Shown: positions 35,524 to 44,390 of the stretch, one piece after another
Position numbering within the stretch: the first letter of the stretch is position 1
Layout of the letters: the number at the start of each line of letters is the position of its first letter
Assembly: GCA_963711005.1 (NCBI GenBank)
Contig: CAVQCJ010000006.1
Coordinates: 186,001-250,000 of the forward strand
Origin: CAVQCJ01 sp963711005
GTDB lineage: Bacteria; Actinomycetota; Actinomycetes; Prado026
Direction of reading: 5' to 3'
DNA length: 64,000 bases
The notes under the pieces: generated by a model
The model's database searches: none
What the model was told of the DNA's origin: nothing
The model's input: the letters and a program-made list of their open reading frames with translations, nothing else
Made by a program: the position numbers and the translations under genes

Positions 35524-36283
35524 CCTTCGCACCCGGCCCGACTGGCGCGAGTTGATCACCGGCCGGCCCGGCGAGGGTCGCGTGCACTGGGCCTTCACGG
35601 ATCGGCACGGCGGTTCGTCGCTCGCGCCCTACGACACGCTCAACCTGGCCGAGCATGTCGGCGACGACCACGTCGCGGTCGCCGCGAACCGGCTGCGGGT
35701 TGCGGCCCGGCTCGAGCTCGTTCCGGGTTCGGTCCGCTTCATGGACCAGGTGCACGGTGACGCGGTCGCAGTCGTGGACGGAGCCGGCACCGACCCGTTC
35801 GGCGCCAGCGTCGACGCTCTCGTCACGGCAGCACCCCGCACGGCGCTCGCGGTCCTCGTCGCCGACTGCGTCCCGGTCCTGATGGCCGACCCGGTGGCCG
35901 GTGTCGTGGCCGCCGTCCACGCGGGCCGTCCTGGGCTGGGGAACGGGATCGTGCTGCGCGCCCTCGAGGCGATGGCGGGTCTGGGCGCCGACCCGGCGAG
36001 GACGACCGCCTGGCTGGGTCCCTCGGTGTGCCCGGCCTGCTACGAGGTCCCCGAACGGATGCGCGCGGACATCGCCGCCGTGGCGCCGGCCGCATGGTCG
36101 ACGAGCCGGACCGGGACACCCGCGCTCGACCTGCGCGCCGGGCTCGCGGAGGTGCTCGAGGCGGCCGGGGTCACGGCGGAACAGGTGGGGCCGTGCACCG
36201 CCGAGTCGCCGGACCACTTCTCGTACCGGCGGGACGGCACCACCGGTCGCTGTGCCGGGGTCGTCTGGCTCGACCCCGCATGA
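35520..36283 (+). CDS. pgeF: Peptidoglycan editing factor/polyphenol oxidase PgeF (YfiH)
   Basis: About 250 residues of the YfiH/DUF152 family. These copper- or zinc-dependent enzymes remove misplaced amino acids from peptidoglycan precursors. Metal site motifs are present: VHGD (after FMDQ), VLVADCVPVLMAD and VAAVHAGRPGLGNGIV. From 35552 the frame is open to the stop at 36281-36283. The start is awkward. Leaderless GTG 35520 reads MTFAPG and then stops, unless one G is missing near 35536; adding it gives MTFAPGPDWRELITGRPG. TTG 35552 is the best start without repair, and GTG 35486 is a longer one. It returns the window to the conserved ftsZ-downstream order. Confidence 0.88.
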
Positions 36284-37011
36284 CCGCGGGCGGGCACGAC
36301 GACGACCGCCGGACCCAGCTCGTCCGCGGTCTGGCCCAGGTGCGCGAGCGGATCGAGCGCGCCGCCGGGTCCGCCGGCCGCGACCCCGGCGACGTGACAG
36401 TCGTCGTGGTGACGAAGACCTTCCCCAGCTCGGACGTGCGCCTGCTCGCCGAGCTCGGAGTGCGCGACGTCGGGGAGAACCGCGACCAGGAGGCCGCGGA
36501 GAAGTCGAGGGAGTGCGCCGGACTCGGGCTGCGGTGGCACTTCGTCGGCCAGCTCCAGACCAACAAGGCCGCCTCGGTCGCGACGTACGCCGATGTCGTG
36601 CACTCGGTGGACCGTCTCCGCCTGGTCGACGCGCTGCAGCGCGGCGCGACCAGGTCCGAGCGCACGCTGGACGTGCTGCTCCAGGTCGACCTGGACGAAG
36701 CTGTCGGCGCTGCCGGGCACCCCGGCCGCGGTGGCGCGGACCCCGCCGAGCTCCTCCCGCTGGCCGCCGCGGTGGACTCGGCGCCGGCGCTGCGGCTGCG
36801 GGGGCTGATGGCGGTGGCCCCGCTCGGCGCCGACCCGGTGGCCGCCTTCGACCGCCTGGGCGGCCTGGCCGCCACGCTCCGGGCCGCGCACCCGGGCGCG
36901 GACTGGCTGTCGGCGGGGATGAGCGAGGACTTCGAGGCGGCCGTGGCGGCCGGCGCGACACACGTTCGTGTCGGAAGCGCCATCCTGGGTCGTCGTCCCG
37001 CGCTCCGGTAG
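36280..37011 (+). CDS. YggS/PLPBP family PLP-homeostasis protein
   Basis: A 243-residue single-domain alanine-racemase-fold protein. The PLP lysine is in VVVVTKTFPSSDV near residue 46. GVRDVGENRDQEAAEK, WHFVGQLQTNKA, LRGLMAVAPLG and WLSAGMSEDFEAAVAAGATHVRVGSAILG are typical. The family binds PLP without enzyme activity and balances vitamin B6 and amino acid pools. It overlaps the pgeF stop by 4 bases and stands before sepF as in other actinomycetes. Confidence 0.93.
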   Translation: MTAGGHDDDRRTQLVRGLAQVRERIERAAGSAGRDPGDVTVVVVTKTFPSSDVRLLAELGVRDVGENRDQEAAEKSRECAGLGLRWHFVGQLQTNKAASVATYADVVHSVDRLRLVDALQRGATRSERTLDVLLQVDLDEAVGAAGHPGRGGADPAELLPLAAAVDSAPALRLRGLMAVAPLGADPVAAFDRLGGLAATLRAAHPGADWLSAGMSEDFEAAVAAGATHVRVGSAILGRRPALR

Positions 37012-37104
37012 CCTCTCAGCGACGGCTCCGCCGTCCGGGCACGTCGCTGCAGAGACGGTCGCGCCCGCACCTGGCACCGCCGCGGACGAAAGGCTCCCCG
37101 AGAC

Positions 37105-37620
37105 ATGGCCGGAGCGATGCGCAAGATGGGGGTCTACCTCGGCCTGGTCGAGGAGGACCCGGAGCGGTTCGAGGAGTACGACGAGTACGACGAGTACGAC
37201 GGGTCTTCGCCGCACCGGGACGCCGCGCCCGAGCGGGCCGAACAGACCCGCACGCTGCACCCGGTCCGCGACGACCGTCCGACACCGGCGCCGTCGCCGT
37301 CCGTCACGCCACGGCCCGCGCCCCGGCACGAACCGGTCGAGTCGTACAAGATCACCACGCTGCACCCGCGCAACTACAACGACGCGCGCACCGTCGGCGA
37401 GTACTTCCGCGACGGCACCCCGGTGATCATGAACCTCACCGACATGGAGGACTCCGACGCCAAGCGCCTCGTGGACTTCTCGGCCGGCCTGATCTTCGGC
37501 CTGCACGGGACCATCGAGCGGGTCACCGCCAAGGTGTTCCTGCTGTCGCCGGCGAACGTCGTCGTGACCGCCGAGGAGAAGGCCCGGCTCGCCGAGGGCG
37601 GCTTCTTCAACCAGAGCTGA
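37105..37620 (+). CDS. sepF: Cell division protein SepF
   Basis: 171 residues. The N terminus MAGAMRKMGVYLGLVEEDPE is the expected membrane-binding amphipathic helix. A short repeat EYDEYDEYD follows, then a Pro/Arg-rich linker to about residue 78. The SepF core begins YKITTLHPRNYNDARTVGEYF and contains VIMNLTDMEDSDAKRLVDFSAGLIFGL and VFLLSPANV. SepF anchors FtsZ in actinobacteria, which lack FtsA. ATG 37105 is preceded by a gap of 93 bases after yggS. Confidence 0.96.
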   Translation: MAGAMRKMGVYLGLVEEDPERFEEYDEYDEYDGSSPHRDAAPERAEQTRTLHPVRDDRPTPAPSPSVTPRPAPRHEPVESYKITTLHPRNYNDARTVGEYFRDGTPVIMNLTDMEDSDAKRLVDFSAGLIFGLHGTIERVTAKVFLLSPANVVVTAEEKARLAEGGFFNQS

Positions 37621-37653
37621 GCGCGGCCGGGCCGAGGGACGTGGTGACTCGGC

Positions 37654-37971
37654 ATGGGTGACGTGCGCCTGGACGTGCTGGGCACATCGATCGTCGGCGG
37701 GATCGTCGGGACGGTCGCGTGGCTGTTCTTGGTGGTCCTCATCGCCCGGTTCGTCTTCGAGTACGTCTTCCTGTTCGCCCGCGAGTACACCCCGACCGGG
37801 GTGGTCCTGATCCTCGTGGAGGCCATCTACACCGTGACCGATCCGCCGTTGAAGCTGCTCCGGCGGTTCATCCCCCCGCTGCGCCTGGGTCAGGTCTCGC
37901 TGGACCTTTCGATGCTGGCACTGTTCTTCCTCACCTACATAGTCATCTACATCGTGGCGCCGAAGCTCTAG
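37654..37971 (+). CDS. YggT family membrane protein
   Basis: 105 residues with two long hydrophobic segments (about 11-33 and 80-102) flanking the typical TPTGVVLILVEAIYTVTDPPLKLLRRFIPPLRLG. The family sits beside sepF and divIVA in most Gram-positive bacteria and is linked to division and osmotic tolerance; a precise role is not settled. It starts 33 bases after sepF, and the spacing and direction suggest one transcript. Confidence 0.92.
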   Translation: MGDVRLDVLGTSIVGGIVGTVAWLFLVVLIARFVFEYVFLFAREYTPTGVVLILVEAIYTVTDPPLKLLRRFIPPLRLGQVSLDLSMLALFFLTYIVIYIVAPKL

Positions 37972-38100
37972 GCTTCCCCTCGGTTCGTGGCTTTCGGTGA
38001 CCGTGGCCGACCGCCGCGTGATCGAGTACCCCGTTCAGATCAGCGCCTGCACAAGTAGCCCTGTCCAGTAGCCCCTGTTCCGACCAGCACGAGGTGTGCG

Positions 38101-38958
38101 ATGCCGTTGACCCCCGAAGACGTCCGCAACAAGCAGTTCAGCACTGTGCGCCTGCGCGAGGGCTACGACATGGACGAGGTCGACGCCTTCCTCGACGAGG
38201 TCGAGGCCGAGCTCACCCGGCTCGGACGCGACAACGAGGACGTGCGCGCGCGCCTCGCGGCGGCCGCCCGGCAGCCCGCTGTCGCCGCGGCGGTGGCTGC
38301 ACCGGCCGCTGCCGCGCCACCGGCCGCTGCCGCACCTGCCCCGCCGCCACCCCCACCCCCGCCGCCGCCCCCGGCTGCCGCCCCGGCCCCGGCTCCGGCT
38401 CCGTCGGACAGCGCCGTCCGGATGCTGGAGCTCGCCCAGCGCACGGCCGACGAGCACGTGGCGCGAGCCAAGGCCGACGCCGAGAACATCGTGTCCGAGG
38501 CGCGGCAGGAGGCTGCCCGGGTCACCGGCGACCTGCGCCGCGAGGCTTCGACGCTGGAGGCCCGGGTCGAGGAGCTCAAGGCGTTCGAGCGCGAGTACCG
38601 GACCAGGCTGAGGTCCTACCTCGAGGGTCAGCTGCACGAGCTCGACTCGCTCAACGAGGTGGCCTCGACGCCGCCGGCTCGCGCCCCGCAGGCACCCGCG
38701 CCGACCCCTTCGGTGGCGCCCACGCCGTCGGTGGCGCCGCCGGCGGCCGCTCCGGCTCCGGTACCGGCTCCGGCGCCCGCACCGGCACCCGCACCGGCAC
38801 CCGCACCGGCACCCGCACCGGCACCGGCACCGGCACCGGCGACCGGTCCAACGCCGGTCCCGGCGGTGCCACGCCCGGCGACACCGTTCGGTCCACCCAC
38901 CACCCCACCTGCGCCGCCGCCCGCCGAGCCGCCCACCGGACCCCCCGCGCAGGCCTGA
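38101..38958 (+). CDS. divIVA: Polar growth/division scaffold DivIVA (Wag31)
   Basis: 285 residues. The DivIVA N-terminal lipid-binding domain reads MPLTPEDVRNKQFSTVRLRE then GYDMDEVDAFLDEVEAEL. A Pro/Ala-rich spacer with ten consecutive prolines covers about residues 58-100. A long coiled coil runs about 103-180 (MLELAQRTADEHVARAKADAEN). The last 95 residues are PAP-type low complexity, encoded by a hexanucleotide-like GCACCG/GCACCC repeat. It recruits cell wall synthesis to poles in actinobacteria. GAGGTG lies before the ATG, and a 129-base gap after yggT may hold a promoter. Confidence 0.95.
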   Translation: MPLTPEDVRNKQFSTVRLREGYDMDEVDAFLDEVEAELTRLGRDNEDVRARLAAAARQPAVAAAVAAPAAAAPPAAAAPAPPPPPPPPPPPAAAPAPAPAPSDSAVRMLELAQRTADEHVARAKADAENIVSEARQEAARVTGDLRREASTLEARVEELKAFEREYRTRLRSYLEGQLHELDSLNEVASTPPARAPQAPAPTPSVAPTPSVAPPAAAPAPVPAPAPAPAPAPAPAPAPAPAPAPAPATGPTPVPAVPRPATPFGPPTTPPAPPPAEPPTGPPAQA

Positions 38959-39013
38959 CGGCACACGAGCAGATCGCATCGGAGCCGTGGGAAGACCTTG
39001 CCAGGCGTTGGAA

Positions 39014-39062
39014 GGCCGTGAGGGCCGGGACCCGGACGATCCGGGTCCCGGCCCTCACGGCC
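39014..39062. terminator. 23-bp perfect hairpin between divIVA and a converging gene
   Basis: The arms 39014-39036 and 39040-39062 are perfectly complementary with a 3-base loop (CGA). The left arm begins GGCCGTGAGGGCCGGGACCC. There is no T-run, as is common in GC-rich actinomycetes. It lies between the ends of two convergent genes and can serve both. Confidence 0.85.
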
Positions 39063-39117
39063 GAAGGGGTTCTGTGCGGGGCGGGCGCGTCGGTGCGCGG
39101 TCCCGCGCCCGGTGGCC

Positions 39118-39585
39118 TTACGCGGAGCGGCGGAAGGGGTCGCGGGCCGGTGCGGCCGGCATCGTGATGCGGTTGTCGTCGACATCGATGCCGGTCAGCG
39201 ACATCACGACCTGCAGCATCGACAGGGTGCTCTCACCGGCTTCGAGACCCGCCTGGGTCACCATCGCGCGGTAGATCGTCACGTAGTGCCGGACCGGGGT
39301 GTCGTAGCTCCAGTCGACGGAGCCGAGGTGCAAGGCCTGGCCGGGGTCGTCCGGGTCCGACCAGCTGCGGTCCCAGACCTGGATGCAGGCCGGGATCGCG
39401 CTGAAGCGACCGCCTTGGCTCACGTCCTGGGCGCGGGCCGCATCCAGCATGGCCCGGCTCTCGCGCTCGGCCAGGACCAGGGCCGGGCGGATGTGGCTCG
39501 ACAGCGCAGGTACGGCGACCGCGTACGCCTTGAGCTTGATCCCCGTGAGAGAGGGACCCCCAAGGGGAACGGGGTGGAGCGTCAT
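39118..39585 (-). CDS. Hypothetical protein between divIVA and ileS
   Basis: 155 residues from an ATG preceded by GGAGG. The sequence looks globular: GIKLKAYAVAVPALSSHI, ALVLAERESRAMLDAARAQD, PACIQVWDRSWSD, DTPVRHYVTIYRAMVTQ, LSMLQVVMSLTGIDVDDN. No signal peptide or membrane helix, and no family that I recognise. Third positions are GC-rich, like the host genes. It is transcribed with ileS in direction, 88 bases downstream of it. Confidence 0.7.
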   Translation of the reverse strand: MTLHPVPLGGPSLTGIKLKAYAVAVPALSSHIRPALVLAERESRAMLDAARAQDVSQGGRFSAIPACIQVWDRSWSDPDDPGQALHLGSVDWSYDTPVRHYVTIYRAMVTQAGLEAGESTLSMLQVVMSLTGIDVDDNRITMPAAPARDPFRRSA

Positions 39586-39673
39586 CCAGACCTCCGGGAG
39601 AGGTTTCGCCGGTCACCGGGGGCGTCCGGGGACCCGACCTGGTCGGGATATCGGCGTCCGTGCGGTCCCGCCT

Positions 39674-42600
39674 TTAGCCTTCGACGGGTCTGAGCGCGAA
39701 GTTCAGCCCGGTTTCCGCGTCATGACCGGTCACGTAGGCCGTCTCGCCGGGTCCGGTCGCAGGGCTGCCCTCCTCGAACGACACCGCCAGAACCTCTTCC
39801 GCGACTGCCGCGCCGTGCTCGTGCAGGGCGCTGGCGACCTCCCCGTACGCGGCCCAGCGCACCTCGATCCGGTCGGTCACCTGCAGGCCGGCCGACTTGC
39901 GTGCCTCCTGCAGCAGGCGGACGACATCGCGGGCCAGCCCGGCCATCCGCAGCTGCTCGGTCACCTCGAGGTCGATCGCCACGGTCTCCCCGCCCTCGGT
40001 CGCCACCGCCCAGCCCTGCTTGGGCGTCTCGGTGACGACGACCTCGTCGGCGCTGACCTGGACCCGTTCGCCCTCGAGGTCGATGGTCGCGTGGCCATGG
40101 CTGCGCAGCGCCGCCACGAGGGCGCGCGCGTCCGCCGCCGCCACGGCGGCCGCGGCGGCCGGGGTGCGCTGACCGAACCGGCGCCCGAGCGCGCGGAAGT
40201 TGCCCTTGGCCTGCACGTCGACGAGCTCGCCGGTCGCCGCACCGTCGGCCCCGACGCCGAGGTCGGCGAGTGACTCGACCCGACCGACGTTGAGCTCCTC
40301 GGCCAGCTGCCGGCGCAGATCCGTCGACAGCTCTTCCCAGCCGGGCGCGGCGACCAGCGCCCGGGCGAGCGGCTGCCTCGTCTTCACGCCCGATCCGGCC
40401 CGGGTGGCCCGGCCGAGCTCGACGAGCCGTCGGACCAGGGCCACGTCCCGGGCCAGGCCGTCGTCGACCAGTGCCCCGTCGACCGTCGGCCAGGTGGCCA
40501 GGTGCACGGACTCGGGCACCTGGTCCGAGGTCGAGGCGAACAGGTCCTGCCAGACCCGCTCGGTGACGAACGGCGTCAGCGGCGCCATCAGCAGCGTCAC
40601 CAGGTACAGGCACTCGTGCAACGTCGCCAGCGCCGCGGAGTCGCCGGCCCAGAACCGGCGGCGCGACCGGCGCACGTACCAGTTCGAGAGGTCGTCGACG
40701 TAGCCCGAGATCAGCCGCCCCGCCCGCTGGGTGTCGTACTCCTCCATCGCGGTGTCGACCTCGAGCACGAGCCGGTGGGCCTCGGACAGCGCCCAGCGGT
40801 CCAGCGCCGGCCGTTCCGGCAGCGGGGGCGCCGGCGTCGTGTACGGCTGCCAGCCGGCCGCGCGTGCGTACAGGGACTGGAACGACACCGTGCTCCAGTA
40901 CGTGAGCAGCGTCTTGCGCACGACCTCCTGGATCGTGCTGTTGCCGACCCGCCGGGACTGCCACGGCGAGCCGCTCGCGGCCATGAACCAGCGGACCGCG
41001 TCGGCGCCGTGCGCGTCCATGAGCGGGATCGGCTCCAGCACGTTGCCCAGGTGCTTGGACATCTTGCGGCCCTCCTCGTCGAGGATGTGGCCCAGGCAGA
41101 CCACGGTCTCGTACGAGGACCGGTCGAAGACGAGCGTGCCGACCGCCATGAGCGTGTAGAACCAGCCCCTGGTCTGGTCGATGGCCTCGCAGATGAACTG
41201 CGCCGGGTAGGCCGCCTCGAACTCCGGGACGCCGGTGTGCGGGTAGCCCCACTGCGCGAACGGCATCGAGCCGGAGTCGTACCAGCCGTCGATGACCTCG
41301 GGGACCCGCCTGGCCTCCTGCCCGCAGTCCGGGCAGGTCACGACGACGTCGTCCACGAACGGGCGGTGCGGGTCCAGGTCGGAGAGGTCGCGGCCGGCCA
41401 GCTCGCCGAGCTCGGCGAGCGAACCCACCACGGTCAGGTGCTCCTGCAGGCAGCGCCAGATCGGCAGCGGAGTGCCCCAGTACCGCTGCCTGGACAGCGC
41501 CCAGTCGATGTTGTTGTCGAGCCAGTCGCCGTACCGCCCGGTCCTGATCGTGGGCGGGATCCAGTTCGTCCGCTCGTTCTCGGCGATCAGCCGGTCCTTG
41601 ATCTCGGTGGTGCGGATGTACCAGGACAGCTGTGCGTAGTAGAGCAGCGGCGTGTGGCAGCGCCAGCAGTGCGGGTAGCTGTGCTCGAACGGCACGTGCC
41701 GGAACAGCAGCCCGCGCGTCATGAGGTCGTCCACCAGCGTGGCGTCGGCCTTCTTGAAGAACTCGCCGCCGACCAGCGGGATGTCGTCCTGGAAGTGCCC
41801 GTCCGCCGTGATCGGGTTGACGACCGGCAGCTGGTACCGGCGGGCCACCGCAAGGTCGTCGGGGCCGAACGCGGGGGACTGGTGCACCAGCCCGGTGCCG
41901 TCCTCGGTCGTCACGTACTCGGCCAGCACCACGTAGTGCGCGTCCGCGATCGGCACCAGGTCGAACGGCGGGCTGTACGGCGTCAGCTCCAGGTCGCGAC
42001 CGCTGTACCGCACCAGGATCTCCACGTCGCTGCCCAGGACCTCGCGCAGCAGCGGCTCGGCGATGACCAGGACCTCGCCGTCCCGGGTCCTGGCCGCGAC
42101 GTACGTCACGTCCGGGTTGACGGCGACCGCGGTGTTCGAGACCAGCGTCCAGGGCGTGGTGGTCCACACGAGCAGGGTGGCCTTGAGGTTGGCCAGCGGC
42201 CCGCCGGTGACGGGGAACCGGACGTACACCGACGGGTCGACGACCGTCTCGTAGCCCTGGGCGAGCTCGTGGTCGGACAGCGTGGTCCCGCACCGCGGGC
42301 AGTACGGCGCGACCCGGTGGTCCTCGACCAGCAGGCCCTGACCGTAGATCTGCTTGAGCGACCACCAGACGCTCTGGATGTACGACGGGTCCATGGTCCG
42401 GTAGGCCTGGGACATGTCCACCCAGTAGCCCATGCGCTCGGTCATCTCCTCGAACGCGCCGACGTGCCGCTCCACCGAGGCCCGGCAGCGGGCGTTGAAC
42501 TCGGCGATCCCGTACGCCTCGATGTCCGGCTTGCCGCCGAAGCCGAGCTCGCGCTCGACGGCCAGCTCGACGGGCAGCCCGTGGCAGTCCCAGCCGGCCC

Positions 42601-42844
42601 GGCGCGGGACGTAGCGCCCCTTCATCGTCTGGAACCGGGGGAAGACGTCCTTGAAGACCCGTGCCTCGACGTGGTGGGTGCCCGGCATCCCGTTCGCGGT
42701 CGGCGGGCCCTCGTAGAAGATCCAGGGCTGGCCGGAGCGGGTCTGCTCGAGGGTCTTCGCGAAGATCTCCCGGTCGCGCCAGAAGGCGAGCACCTGGTGC
42801 TCCATCGCGGGCAGGTCGACCTGGGGGGGCACCGGGCGGTACAT
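39674..42844 (-). CDS. ileS: Isoleucyl-tRNA synthetase IleRS (type 2-like)
   Basis: 1056 residues, charging tRNA-Ile. The signature region is GPPTANGMPGTHHVEARVFK (about 46-65), so the usual HIGH box reads GTHH. GWDCHGLPVELAVE and the editing-domain sequences (VWTTTPWTLVSNTAVAVNPD) follow. KMSKH begins at K594, and a C-terminal anticodon-binding part ends the protein. GWDCHGLPVE, length and the altered HIGH box match the eukaryote-like IleRS2 group rather than the IleRS1 of E. coli. ATG 42844 has GGAGG at 42848-42852 and is preceded by a T-box leader, so expression should follow tRNA-Ile charging. Confidence 0.96.
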   Translation of the reverse strand: MYRPVPPQVDLPAMEHQVLAFWRDREIFAKTLEQTRSGQPWIFYEGPPTANGMPGTHHVEARVFKDVFPRFQTMKGRYVPRRAGWDCHGLPVELAVERELGFGGKPDIEAYGIAEFNARCRASVERHVGAFEEMTERMGYWVDMSQAYRTMDPSYIQSVWWSLKQIYGQGLLVEDHRVAPYCPRCGTTLSDHELAQGYETVVDPSVYVRFPVTGGPLANLKATLLVWTTTPWTLVSNTAVAVNPDVTYVAARTRDGEVLVIAEPLLREVLGSDVEILVRYSGRDLELTPYSPPFDLVPIADAHYVVLAEYVTTEDGTGLVHQSPAFGPDDLAVARRYQLPVVNPITADGHFQDDIPLVGGEFFKKADATLVDDLMTRGLLFRHVPFEHSYPHCWRCHTPLLYYAQLSWYIRTTEIKDRLIAENERTNWIPPTIRTGRYGDWLDNNIDWALSRQRYWGTPLPIWRCLQEHLTVVGSLAELGELAGRDLSDLDPHRPFVDDVVVTCPDCGQEARRVPEVIDGWYDSGSMPFAQWGYPHTGVPEFEAAYPAQFICEAIDQTRGWFYTLMAVGTLVFDRSSYETVVCLGHILDEEGRKMSKHLGNVLEPIPLMDAHGADAVRWFMAASGSPWQSRRVGNSTIQEVVRKTLLTYWSTVSFQSLYARAAGWQPYTTPAPPLPERPALDRWALSEAHRLVLEVDTAMEEYDTQRAGRLISGYVDDLSNWYVRRSRRRFWAGDSAALATLHECLYLVTLLMAPLTPFVTERVWQDLFASTSDQVPESVHLATWPTVDGALVDDGLARDVALVRRLVELGRATRAGSGVKTRQPLARALVAAPGWEELSTDLRRQLAEELNVGRVESLADLGVGADGAATGELVDVQAKGNFRALGRRFGQRTPAAAAAVAAADARALVAALRSHGHATIDLEGERVQVSADEVVVTETPKQGWAVATEGGETVAIDLEVTEQLRMAGLARDVVRLLQEARKSAGLQVTDRIEVRWAAYGEVASALHEHGAAVAEEVLAVSFEEGSPATGPGETAYVTGHDAETGLNFALRPVEG

Positions 42845-43136
42845 CGGATCCTCCGTCGCAGTCGTTCGGCCCGCCGGTCCCGGCGGTCCCCTTCGACAGA
42901 GGGACGAGGCGCCGGTCTCCCGGTGCCCCGCGGTACCACCCTCCTTGGCCCCGGTCAGGCTGGGCCCGCTCTGCTCCGCGCCCGTCCGGCCGGGTCTACT
43001 CCACCGGCCGGGGGACGGTGTTTCTTCCGGCGGCTCCGGGTGATCTTCGTCCCGCGCACGCCCCCGGGCTCGCACTGTCCCCGGGTCGCTGGAGGCTGCG
43101 TTCGGGACTACTCGTCCCATCGACGCCTGTTCGGAC
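42845..43136 (-). ncRNA. T-box riboswitch leader of ileS
   Basis: The minus strand carries the T-box consensus AGGGTGGTACCGCG at 42929-42942. A stem-rich upstream part holds GACGAAGATCACCC (around 43050), where ATC is the likely isoleucine specifier. GC-rich stems between the T-box and the ATG can hide the GGAGG at 42848-42852. Actinobacterial ileS T-boxes are known to control translation start rather than termination, and the layout here fits that class. The 5' end is set from the -10 box at 43142-43147. Confidence 0.9.
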
Positions 43137-43141
43137 CCGCC

Positions 43142-43147
43142 GAGTCT
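43142..43147 (-). promoter_or_regulatory. -10 box for the T-box/ileS transcript
   Basis: On the minus strand TAGACT lies upstream of the T-box leader. Transcription would start near 43135, giving a leader of about 290 bases. No good -35 is seen. Confidence 0.5.
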
Positions 43148-43389
43148 AGCGGCCACGCGCCCGACGACCCGGCTTCGACGACGCGGGAATGCTTGTGCGG
43201 GCGTGACGGTTGAGTGCGGGCGCCGCTGACCTCGGGGGAGCGCGGATGAGCGGAGCGTGACGGGACGGCGTGGTGGATTGCTCCGTGAGCGGCGCGGACC
43301 TAAGGTTCCGTGACGATCTGTGACCTTGATCAACTGTTCGTCCGGGTCTTCCGGGTTCGCGACTGCGACAGCGTGAGGGGGCCGTCACC

Positions 43390-44390
43390 ATGGCCGACAC
43401 CGAGCGGGGGGTCGGAGGGCGGCTGCGGCGTGCTCTGTCGGGAGCGGTCCGACCGGCGGCGGCGACCGCGCGGCGGGCGACGACGCGGGCCACGGTGAAG
43501 CCGGCCACCAAGGCGGCCCCTGCCAAGAAGGCGGTTCCGGCGAAGAAGGCGGCGCCGCCGGCGCGCAAGGCAGCGCCGGCCAAGAAGCCGGCCGCAGCCG
43601 TCAAGAAGGCGACGCCGCCGAAGCAGGCTGCGCCGGCCAAGAAGGCAGCGGCGGTCAAGAAGGCAGCGGCGGTCAAGAAGGCGGTACCGGCCAAGCCGGC
43701 TGCGGCAGCGAAGAAGGCACCGCCCGTGAAGAAGGCGCCGCCCGTCAAGAAATCCGCCCCAGCCAAGAAGCCGGCCGCGGCAGTCAAGAAGGCGCCGCCG
43801 CAGGAGAAGAAAGCCGCTCCGGCCAAGAGTGCTGCGCCGGCGAAGAAGGCGCCCCCGGCCAAGGCTCCGGCGGTGAAGGCGGCGCCGGCGCACAAAGCGG
43901 CGGCCGCGCCCAAGCCGGTCGCCACCAAGGCTGCGCCGGCCAAGACCGCCGCGGCGAAGGCTCTCCGGCCAAGGCTGCTCCGGCCAAGGCTGCTCCGGCC
44001 AAGCTCGCGGTCCGTGCGGACGAGCGCCCCTGGACGGCGGCCGAGCTGGCGCAGGTCCGGACCCAGCTGCTCGAGGAGGCCACCCGGCTTCGCACGGAGA
44101 TCGCCGCCGCAGAGGAGGGCATAGCCGACCTGCTGCGGGACTCCGGCGACGGGGCGGGCGACGACCAGGCCGACGCCGGCACGAAGACGTTCGAGCGCGA
44201 GCACGAGATGTCCCTGGCCAACAACAGCCGCGGCCTGCTCATGCAGGCCGAGCGGGCGCTTCGCCGGATCGAGGACGGGACCTACGGGATCTGCGAGTCC
44301 TGCGGCAGCCCGATCGGCAAGGCGCGCCTGCAGGCCTTTCCCCGTGCGACCCTGTGTGTGTCATGCAAACAGAGGGAAGAGCGCCGCTGA
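43390..44390 (+). CDS. TraR/DksA zinc-finger protein with long histone-H1-like tail (one frameshift)
   Basis: About 333 residues when repaired. The first roughly 195 residues are Lys/Ala/Pro repeats (AKKAAP, VKKAPP) like the tails of histone H1 and Hc1. The last roughly 140 residues are a DksA-type unit: WTAAELAQVRTQLLEEATRL, EMSLANNSRGLLMQAERAL, then the zinc finger CESCG...CVSC. DksA relatives act on RNA polymerase with ppGpp; the tail should bind DNA or RNA. One base is missing near 43961 inside a GCTGCTCCGGCC repeat; adding a G joins the two frames. It lies between ileS and lspA, as in Streptomyces. Confidence 0.85.

Noticed and set aside
38750..38870. Regular GCACCGGCACCC-like repeats resembling a satellite or CRISPR
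   Set aside because: They are in frame and encode the Pro-Ala tail of DivIVA; no spacers and no cas genes are present.
43146..44204. Long Ala/Gly-rich ORF on the minus strand opposite the dksA-type gene
   Set aside because: It is the mirror of the Lys/Ala codon repeats (AAG/GCC) of the real gene and has no independent protein character.
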